64,000 nt of DNA from Cliona cf. orientalis (lineage: Eukaryota > Porifera > Demospongiae > Clionaida > Clionaidae): assembly GCA_963930775.1 (NCBI GenBank), contig OZ005696.1:7688001-7752000 (forward strand), written 5' to 3'. Position 1 is the stretch's first letter. Every line of letters begins with the position of its first letter. A model generated the notes under the pieces. It saw only the letters and a list, made by a program, of their open reading frames with translations, ran no database searches and had not been told where the DNA came from. The translations under genes and the position numbers were made by a program. Shown one piece after another: positions 46,337 through 58,200 of the stretch.

Positions 46337-49175
46337 CCATGGATACTCTATCACACAAATTAAGCAAAACATACCCTCATTTTTCATTTCCCCTTTTCCC
46401 AATTAAGCCAGGACTAGATCGATAATTTCACAGTTACCTAATCCACGTAGTTCCAGTTGTTATCATGCACACATCAGGCACCATACTAACACCATATGCA
46501 TTACAACACTGCACTACACTACAGCTAGCAATGCCATACATGCACAGGGGGGCATATTAATTATTATAATATTAATATTATGCACATAATAGGGACACAA
46601 GCACACACACAATACAACATGTACAGGTATATATCAGTCCAGTAATTAATTATTGCATAGTATAATTGACTAAACAGGTCGACCTATGACCTTCCTGCCT
46701 GCCCATATTTGCACTGTGGGAGCTTTCCCCATTTCGCCACTAAAAATCTAATTATTACTGGTCATGCACAGCCACCATTGATATACCTTATCATGTGACA
46801 ACACTGACAGTGCAAGAGGCAGGAGGGCAACGGTATATATACAAGGGTGGTTTTGTGATGGTTGGAACTAAGAACAGCTGCCACATTACTAAAATTAAGA
46901 ACACAACACTTCCCTTCCGTGAAGCTTAACCACACACACACACACACACATGGAGAGAGAGAGGAAGGAAAGACGAAGAATGGAGGAGGAGAGAGAGAGA
47001 GAGGGAGAGAGAGGGACGGAGGGAGAGAGAGAAGGGAGGGAGACACCCAAATAGCGGGGATAAAATTAATGTCAAATACGCACATTATAATATGCATGCA
47101 TGAACACCTCGTGTGTGTGCACGCCTAACTCCATATACAAGAGAGAAAAATTAATTAGCATAATGTTATTAATTAACTCTTCCTGCCACAACCCTCCATA
47201 CTAGTCCCTCCAACACAAGTACACTCATGCAACCACACACGCATGCACGCACACACACAGCTGGAATTTCTCTATTAAAGAATTTGGTCACTTCCTTAAT
47301 CATGATACCATCTAATGTCTCTGAATATGGAGAAATTATACACAAATCGATAACTCCGAAATGAGCAGGGACACCTCCTCTTTCATCACCATCACGTCCA
47401 AACATTATCCTCTCCAAAGGTGTCGGTCTACTCTAATGAGGAGTAAGTTCCTCTATGAAGATAGTAAGGAGCTATTGAAGTAAAACTACACAGAAGAAGT
47501 ATTAATGGATGGATGGATGGTGATTGTTGCTTGGACTAGGCAGTGTAGTAGTATAGTGCCACTCACTACTACTATATAACAGCCATTTTTCTTATTCAGT
47601 GGCATGCACTGGTACAAGTTTCAGTATCCATTGTTGCAGGAGTGGGAAACTGAGGACAAGGCTTCTCTTCTAGTCTTTAAGACTAGTAGTCTAGGCTAAT
47701 TGAATAAACTACAAACTACTGAGAAAGTGTGTTGTGTGTGAGTGAGTGATAGGGAGAGGAAAGGGAGTGAGGGAGGGAGGGAGAGGAAAGGGTGAGAGAG
47801 AGAGAGAGAGAGAAAGAGAGAGTAAGAGGGAGGGAGGGAGGGAGGGAGAGAGAGAGAAAGAGAGAGTAAGAGGGAGGGAGAGAGGAAGAGAGAGAGGGAG
47901 GGAGGGAGGGAGAGAGGGAGAGAGAAATAAAAGGGAAAAAGAGAGATCTATGAGGGTACCCACCCTCGATTCTCATCTTTGAATTTAGCAACCTTCTTCC
48001 TTCACAAACAAACTGCCTGAAATGGACAAATTACTCTTTTCCTAGCTATATATAAAACAACCAAGTTCTAATTACATAACCTTGTACGTTCATTCAATAG
48101 GAACTAAGATACTTATGTAGCAGGGGCAAAGCCTTGTAAGTGCATTTGATAGAATCACCTGTACATGCACGCGCGCACAGGAAATTTTTACCAAAAGGCT
48201 TGTTGTTTGTACAAAAAAACAATCTCTACACCAAGATAAAACTTCGTTTTGAGGCTGTGTCGCCACTACAAACACACGCATACACACACAATGCACAGAC
48301 AAGACATGCACGAGCATGGCCACCCGTATAAGGAAAGAGGAAGAGGCCTATAAAGATTAAAAAATAAAATACATATACAGAGCGGTAGACTCGGATGCGT
48401 AAGTATCCTTCCTTGAAAATACGTAGTCGAAAACACGCTCGAGCCATATATGCACTAAGTACACACCAGCTACCGCATCGTGTGGTGTGTATTTATATAG
48501 GGCTTATTGCAAGGAAGGCTTACAAACAGTAGATAGTCAATGTGTACACAACTGATCCAGAGTGTAGAAAACACAGGCCTTATCGTAGCCGGGAATCAAT
48601 ACCGTAGTGAGGTATATGGTATATATGCACATCACTGCTGGGGTCTGAAAACAGCCCGATATTGAGCCACGTATATACGTGAATCAAATTTCCTTTACAT
48701 GGACAGAATGAAATCAAATAGAGAAGGAAGGAAGGAGAGAGAGATTAATTTCATCATGGGATGGTTGGTGGTCCATACTGTAACAGCAACTAACGAGCTC
48801 CTAACTTCCTCTGTTGAAGTAAATTAGACCTTTTTCCTGAGAAAATATAACGCCTAGCTACATCCAGGCTCAATAGCAACATTATATAACTGAAAGGTAG
48901 GGATATATATATATACAGCTGGTTAGCAACCTAAGGCACTTAAGTCATGTGATAACTTGTGTTTCCAACTGTAGCACAACGAGGAGACTTTCAGTTCTCT
49001 AAAAACATTAGCACAGACAATAAAACAGTAAACACTAACACATACAAACACAGACATACATGTACACACAGACACAGACATAATATATACACGTAAATAA
49101 TTAGGTATAAAATTTCCCTTCCCTCCACTATGATCTTCTCTCGATCTCTCTCTCTTTCTTGAGCTCTCTTTCCCT

Positions 49176-49270
<95 letters not shown>

Positions 49271-52200
49271 ATCCGTCAATATTGCCACATTTGCTTGTAT
49301 ATATACTGTATGTACACCACACCTAATAATTATAACTCCCTTGGTATGTACCTTAAGGTCAAGGTACTACTAACCTAATTATCCCCCCCCCCCCCCCCCC
49401 CCAATGTGCTGTGCATAAAACCCACACACACACAGTAAATCAGCCATGGCATGCATTCATAATTACCATAATTACCATGATAATTGCTGCTATTCAAATC
49501 TCATAGCTATAGATGACGTACATGTGCATGTCATAATTGCGCAATATAAGATCTATCGGTTGCCATGGTATACATGTATGTACACTGCAGCGATCCTCTA
49601 TAACATACATACGTAGATTAGAATAGCTATACTACGTACATACCATGCAAATTCGTACCACAGAGAATCTCTATAACAATATATACGTAGGAGTAGTCCT
49701 TTTGACTGCTACCAAAGCACTTAATAATAATTGGCATACATTTATTAATAATCACGACACACACACATGCAGAGACAATTGGTGCTACGTTGCTTTTGCT
49801 GAGTGTCATCGAGTTCCCTGGGGAGATACTTGCACCAATTACTTACACCTTTCAGGGGTGGGGTGGGGTCAGGTATTGTACCGGCCTGTGACCGAAGGAG
49901 TGGCTGGCATACATATGTACATGTATGGATCGAATCATAACTGTATGGTAGATATGTATACTAGTCTAATTTCTCACCCATGAGGTTGAATTTTCTCTCC
50001 CTAAATTTCAATATATTATTATTATATTATAGTGCTATGTATAGCACTGGAATATGTCAAATCACCCCCCTCTACTGAAGGACCAACAACAGACAGTCCT
50101 GTATCAATCCCTGCATGTATTGCACACGGAAAGAGCGGAAATAACCCATTAATTTATTAATAGAGCCTTTGTTCTCACACAAAAGCACAAAGAACGTTTA
50201 CCACATACATACACGTATACATGTACAGCGGCAAAGACCCCAGGTACGGTACGTTTGGCGTATGTAACAATACTGGCCTTTCGTAAACTCCAGGCACCCC
50301 ACTATAGATGGCCATGAATCAACGTTTTCATAACTATAAGCTGTAGTGGATAAATAGAGGCAATTTGGTGCATACACCTCGGCGATCGATGTGTAAGCTT
50401 TTAAGCTTCTTGGCTTTATTTAGCTACACATACACACACACACGTTCATATGTAGTTTAGCATACAGAGTGCATAGAGACTGCATTCACAGCCGCTGATG
50501 AAATAGCAGTGATTCACCGCAAAACCTCTGACTCAATATCAACAAAGCTTGCTTTATCAGAGATCCTGAGATTTACAAACAATGAAATTATTACATATGA
50601 GTAAGTCCCTCCAATTCCCCACCCAAAGAATTAGCACGGTTTCTTTTTTTTGTGTGTACTAATTTAAAACACACCGACCTCCCTAGTCTAACTGCTACGT
50701 ATGCATGTATATGTGTACGTACACTACGTAGTTACGCAGCTTGCTGCAATAACGCTTACGTACACAACTATAGTAACATTGACAGTTGCTTTGGTACATT
50801 TGCCAACACAAGATCTGAATTAGTTTAGGCATTGAAAAGAAGGGTCGGGGGCCGGAGGGTGGCATGGGGTGGGGGGAAGGAGGAAGGGGGAAGAGAGAAG
50901 AAGGGGGCATAATTATGCAGAATTACATGGTAGGTATAATTAGCAGGGGCTGACTCGCACGGATACACATGTACACATACCTATGAATAACAGTGAGAGT
51001 ATAATACAATGTACGTAAAGTTTCACATACATACATACATACATACATACGTAAGGGGCAGGCAACTAAGGGGTAGGTAATTATAGGATGGAAGGTAAAG
51101 TATACAGTATCATGTACATTGTAGGAGAAATAAATGGACGCCGAGTTTACGTACATATATACAAAAAACTGTGCACACATACACAGCACATGGATGTTTG
51201 TTGGGGTATACTAAGAATTACTTGAAAGCGTGGTGGTGGTGTACATCCTAAATAAAAAAATAACATTTTTTCAATAGCTTGGTTGAGCGTGGGGATTTCG
51301 AGAGCATACTGTTAGTGGGTTGATCTTCCTTTTTTAGTGACTTTTGCATGTACCCAAAACTATGCAAAAATCAAACCCTTCACCTAATAATAATAAGCAG
51401 TTCACTAACTAATATATACTCTAATGCTAAATGTTTTGGCTAGCAACAAAAACAATGCACAAGTCTACATGCCTAGACTAAGATAATTTCATCATCGATT
51501 CTGCCCAGAATAACTCCATGTAATGGTGGTAAATACGTATGAAAAGAATTAAAAAATGTATGAATAATGTATGAAGACTAATAATTACGTATGCACATAA
51601 TTATACTAGGATTCTAAAAAAATTAGCAAGGACTGATGAATCAAGTCAGGCCAAAAATTAGCAGCATTTCTAAATCATAGCTGCTGCACTAATAGATGCC
51701 TCAAGGCCTCCAAATTATGCATAAACAACTATTGACAGAGGAAGGATATTTCAAGTATGAATCAAATTAGCCCCCACAGCTTGGGCCACAGCCATTCTTC
51801 ATCCACCACAGGGATTTTTTTAGCATTATAATACCAAGCTAGCACTACCTTGTAGGTGCTCAGAGGTTGTTAACAGAGGAAGGAAATATGAATCATGGTC
51901 ACCAAGGTACACATGCAACAACTAATCTGCCGCATTCCTCACCTACCACAGGCTGGACCTAAACCTCCTGTCAGCTTTATAGATTAGCTACCCTAGCTAC
52001 ATAGCTGAGCTAGGTACATACATACTTCTGGTCATGCAAATCATGCCCTCCTCCCCACCTCTCCTCCTGTCTGCATGCCTGGCTAAGGGATAAGGGTTGG
52101 GAATTAGTTTACATAGCATGAGACCAAGAATGGAATGAACTTAATTACTAAACTATTAAATATTACACAAGCACACACAAGCACTTCACACCTTTTGGAA

Positions 52201-55200
52201 AGGGAGCTACCCACAGTAATTACACATCTATGTAAACAGCATTATTAGACTATTAATTATTAATTACTAGTGCAGTTCACACCTTCTTGGAAGGGCCTTA
52301 CCCATAGCTAATAAGTTAACAATTATGTCACTATGCAAAATTTAATATGCTTCACATCGTTTTGCAGGGTCTATTAATTATTAATGGTTAGGGGGCTCTA
52401 CCCATAATAAAATTAATAATTGCGCACAACTGTATTGCAAACATGCACAACCCATGGGAATAGGGGCAGATTATTAATTAAATCTTAAAGGGAGCATTTC
52501 ATTGATCTGCACAGGATACTCCATTGGGTATGTACCTCTAATCAGTGCCCTTAATTAGAAACAGCTGGGACCAGTGGCTGACTGGCTACTACCTACCACA
52601 GGTAAACAGCTTCATCAGCACTAACTGGTCTCATGCCATGCAGGGGGGTACTGTCCCTCTGGGTTAATGGTACACCTCTATGGCCACAGGAAAAGGAAGA
52701 GCAATTGATCATTAAAAGGCACAGGAAGCCAGCCCAGGTTAATGTGGCTAGGTCAGAGAGAGTGCATAGGAGACAGCTAGTCTAGCATGGACTAGCTGCA
52801 ACACCATTAATAATTATTACCAACAAAGAAGACTACAAATCCCCCCACCCCACCCCCCCCCCCCACCCCACCAATTTCTGAATCACAGTCACACCAATGT
52901 GCCTACCTAGCTAGGCATATCTGGACCCCCTACCATACCACACCCAAAAGCCAACCTTGATGATAAGATGGCTATCATCAAACAGAAATAGAATTTAGAC
53001 ATACCAAAAGTACGCAACAATATACACGCATGCAAGTATTGAACTTCTGGGACCTGGACTCAAGATGAGAGCTTAATTAACACCATGGCCACTGATAGGA
53101 GGATATAGGTAATCACGGTTATCTCCTGCCATTAAATTTAAGGAATAGAATTTCATTCCGGTACCTCTAAGCAAGCTTCTCAGCTTCCCCCCCAACAATA
53201 GCATTTTCCCACTCATAATTAACACCATGGCCACTAATAGGAGGAGAAAGGTGATCACTGATGTAGGTATGTATACGTAGTACAGCAACTGCATAAGTAG
53301 ATCATACCTAGAGGTATTGGATAGTTTAATTTTAAGCTTTGTGAGAAAGCCTAGAAACTTAGAAGGTTATCGTCTGTCACAAGTAATTCATGGCAGCTAT
53401 TGGAGATAGCTGACTACACGGCCCATATATAATTAAAGGCGTGATTACTTAGCCAATAATCGAGATCAATATTATTACTAATTAATACGAAATATGTACT
53501 TATGAGTGGGAAAATGCTATTGTGGAGGGGGGAAGCTTAGAAGCTTGCTTAGAAGTACTGGAATGAGATTCTATTACCTAAATTTAATAGCAGGAGGTAA
53601 CTGGTCATAACATGACCTAAATGGTGTGACTACTGGCTGGTAATTGGATATCTATTGTATAAGTGGAAAACACTTGAGAGAGGAAAGCTTAGAAGCTTAT
53701 AATTAAGAGCTTAAAGAAGTAGCAGAGAGAGGGAGAGAGTCAATTGGTATGGAGATTGCTGTCTCCAGGCGGGTTCCTAGAAGCCAAACCCAGTAAGTAC
53801 AGGAGAAGATGTCATTAGCAACGCTAAGATCATGTTCCTAGCAATGCAGTAACGACTCCATAACCATTGTGTTGCCATGTGACTTGCATGCATACAACCA
53901 CGCACATACACAACTACCTAAAAGTATACCTATACTTCTACACCTCTACAGAAAAATAATAGTAGGGATAAAAGAATAAGGAGAGAGTTGGCATTCCTCA
54001 CATGAACAGTTACAGCCGATTATCTTAACTATCGTAATATTATGACAAAGAGGCATGCTTTGGCCAGGACCTCGGGCGCTAGCAACCGACCCAACAATTA
54101 CAGCCAATTAGCAATTATTAGCTTAGTTTAATTACTGAGCAATAAAGGAATAGCATGCTTATGCGAGGTCCTCAGGTGCTAGCAACCAACTCAACGTGCA
54201 GAAATGCGCTATGTGTATACAATTACTGCAAATCTCCTTTAATTAAGCTAAATTTGTGGGAACGTACGTAGGACCTTGTATGTGTATGTGCATGAATTGT
54301 AGTTAACTTGATGTGTTTGCAAAATTGCTACGTATGTCAGAACAAGCTTAGTAATAATCGATCAGTGGTGGTACGCCTTTTCCCGTGAAAGTTTTGCTCA
54401 CTGAAGGATACTAGCCATAAACGCTCTAGATACACAACTGCCACAAATAAGTCCAATTTTAAGCCACAGTACTAGCAGTCTACAAAGCACATACATACGT
54501 GGGTAAATGGTACTGTAGCATATACATACAAACCACGTACGCTAGTCTGTATTCAAAACCGTTCTACCAGTACCAGGGACTGTGCCTCGTGAGTAAGTAA
54601 ATATGTGGTACGTGTGTGTCAGTGTTCCACCCCAGCCAGGTCAAGACAGATCGATCCATGCCATCCCATATTATTGTGCGAATCATTCAGTTTCTGTTCA
54701 ACATCGTTGACTTTCAAGATAGGATAATTATATTGTATACAGTCACACCAATTAGCCATGTACGTACCTGCCTATCTAGACAACTATCGTGAAACGTTGG
54801 TTTCTCTGCTGAAATCTCCCACACCAATGACACACATACAGCAGCAGCAAAAAATAAATCCCCTTTATCCACCTACCTACCTAGTAGTTGCAATATTATT
54901 ATGAAGATGGTCATACACCCCAGCACAGCCAAGTCCAGCCCATAGTGTATAATGTGGTGGCCTATCAAACCCACCAACTTAACCACTAACAATACAGTAA
55001 AGGTTGAGGAAATATAGGATTCTATATATTCTGGACTATACCTGTGTCAGCAGCATGTAAGCGCATTTATAAAGGATACTGATAACTGTTGTGGGTGAGG
55101 GGTTACGAGGAAAAAGGAGTGGGTAGGCTTGAGAAGGTGGTCTGCTTTTTGATATTAGTTTGTATACAGGAAATTATTAGCAGGCTTCAATATTACATAC

Positions 55201-58200
55201 GTATGTACGTATGTAGGTTAAGAACATGGTCACATATCGTATTGGATTGTGTAGGAAAGAAATGCAGGCTTAGTTTTCTTTATGGAAAGGTAAATTCTAA
55301 TTTAATTTTCTTCAGGTGTAGCAGACAGGAGGGCATGCATTGGGAATCACATTAAAGCTTTTAAGCTCAACCTACATACTTGAAGATCAAAGGGAATTAC
55401 TTGCTGAAGCTTAAGGCCCCTTAAATTTAGCACTTAAAGTGTATTGGGGAGAGTACTGCATGAATACATTTACTCCAAAGGTTAATTTTTTACTTTGAAA
55501 ATGGTGGGCGATATGAAAAATTACTAAACTTTTTGTGTGTATTTTGTTGCCAAAATGTCAACAAGTCACTTGACCACACAACAATCGAAGCACGACCACA
55601 CAATCCTTCAACTAGGGAAACTGCTAACCAATATTATTGACTAATCGTTAATAATTGATTCACAAATCGTTAATTAACTAGAGCCCCCTCCCCCCTACAA
55701 TCAGCACTCAACTCCCATACAATTGGGTATTTCCATATAAAGGTGCTTTCCTTCCCCCCAACTAACCATGAAAATTAAATTAAGATATATTTTTCCACTA
55801 ATTTTATCAAGAGACCTCCATAGGTATGCTAATCTATAAGTGGGGAGGCTAGGGGTAAAAACCTGGTCAGATTTATCACCACCTGTGCAAAAGAATGTGT
55901 TTACAGGTTGAGGGATGATGTCACAGGCTGCGTCACACGCTGATAGGCAGGTACAGGGTACACTCTCTAGTGGCTACTATGGAATTGCTACCATATTTAG
56001 CAGCTACAGTACTAGTGTAGTGGCTGGCCAGCTTCATTCAGTAACTCTGAAAATGAGCGACTTCAATTTATAATTATAAGCCCTTGAAATAAGTGCATTA
56101 ATTGATCCTCAGTTGCTATGCACAGGTATACACAGCTTATTTGCTATCAGCTACTTGTGTCTAGTGGTCACTGTACATGTGTAAGGCAGCCACCCACCCC
56201 CCTCCACCACTTATGATAACTCCAAGTGGCAAACTCCACACCTGTTTTAAGGCAGCTGCGTACGTAACTACCCTCTTTCTCTCTCTGATTTTTTTTTGTT
56301 CCACGAATGACTGTTTTTAGTTCAACAGCACAGAGACAGCAATATACGTATGGTAAAGTATATATATGGCATAGCTTGGCACCACAGTTTTACATTATGG
56401 AGATTTCCATATTTAGAGTTAGAGATACGTATCTACACTACTGAACTATTAGAGGTTCCATTGTATGAAGATTTGTCACTTCCCCTCCTGCTTCACACAT
56501 AATTATAATATTATATAGACAGACATTAACTGTGAACGCCATACACACAAACAAGAGGGAAATTTGCACATACAAGGAAGACCGAGTTAGCGAAATTAAA
56601 AACATCAAAGGACGAAACTGCACCAAGGGCTATTCTATGTACCAGGAAGGATGCTTCACTTCACAAGTAGTTATCAGTTCTCACGCACACACAGGCTCCG
56701 GATTAGTTTATTGGCTATATTGTAGTTACAAAGCTGCCCCCCCGGGCCAGGATGCAAGCTAGCCATAGTTGGATCAATAGCGGAACATCCATACAATGCC
56801 TTGTGTACTGTAGGTTGTTAGGGGTGACCATGACCAGCGACAAAGCTTAGCGCCAGACAAAGCAAGGCGATTCAGCGTACTGAGAAAGTGTAATTTCTAC
56901 CCAGGGATGTGGGGAACCTATTTACCGCCACAGGGTATTTTGCAAGCGTATTGTGTGCACAGTTACTCTAGTACGTATGTAGATCACCCTATTAGGTATT
57001 GCAACGATTTATTACGATTCTAAAATTAGGTACGTAGCTAGGTGTGGTAAATATAGGCTGTGATCGCGAGCAATGTAAGCACATCACTTAAGGTAACTGT
57101 TAACGTTGCACAGAAAAATTATCATACCAATATCACTCCAGATCCAGACAAGTTATGCACTGAATGAAATCATTTGATATTATCCCAGCTATGTACATGT
57201 ACGAGTATATAGGTAAATTATTAATCCTTTTCAGTTTTATCAACAACAGTGAAAATTAATGAACAATACCAGAGCGATTGCGTGCATACGTACCTCGATC
57301 AGCGCTAAAATACTCTCAGTCTGGCAGTGAGCTCTTCACTATCAGATCAGATGGCCAGAAACTAATTACAATAGATGATTTCATCACTACATTCATCCTT
57401 TATGGCGCCATAGAGAATTCGAAAGGGAGGAAAGAGAGAGGGGGATTATCGGTATACATATCATATTCAAACCGTACCAATACTAATATCGAACGGGATC
57501 TAAAATTTAGACACGGTAAATATAGGCATGAAACTGGTCATGAACAGCAACCATGAAGTATAGCTACGCAACTGCAGTAACATTACCTCCTTTCAGTTTT
57601 CTTTCTGCGAGAACGACGATTCTATTTTTAACCAAGCAACTAACAACAATCCAGCAGTCACATACGCACTGTACTCTATTATAATAGACACTGTACATAT
57701 CTGCACTGATAAACAAATGAAGTCGACACATTCCAAATCTAAGCCACAATACTAAAGTGATTTCGTCACTGTTAAGTAGGATATTAGTATATTCACACGC
57801 AACAGTTGACAAAACCCCAGGCCGGCCATTCATATTATCCACCACTGTCCAGTACTGACACCGAATGGTTCTAATAGCTCCACTCACCGGTACCACAGCG
57901 GACAGTGCTAGCACATCCCAATTAACGAAAATATGCAAAATTGAGGACATACATGTGCTCTTCCTCTATCTAATCAAATGCTGCAATGACAGTGATACCA
58001 TTACAATGCTAATATTATTATTATTATTGGAATGCACATAATTATTATAATATACCACTTCCACATAGCATTGCTATATAGGGCGTGGTACCTAGGCAAC
58101 AGTTTACACCAGAGCGAGCTATGTGCACCAACTCCACAATAATAATAGTGGAAATGGAGATACAACTATCTATTTATCATCCATCCATCTAGGGATGGTG

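Noticed and set aside
47709-47991. Arg/Glu- and Ser/Leu-repeat peptides in GA/TC tracts (also near 13.5, 25.6, 46.0 and 49.2 kb)
   Set aside because: Translation of dinucleotide repeats gives long open frames on both strands. These are not genes.
57564-57950. 128-codon minus-strand open frame
   Set aside because: It is long enough to notice, but has no recognisable motif, no splice context joining vigilin, and Cys/Val/Ile-rich composition that could arise by chance.
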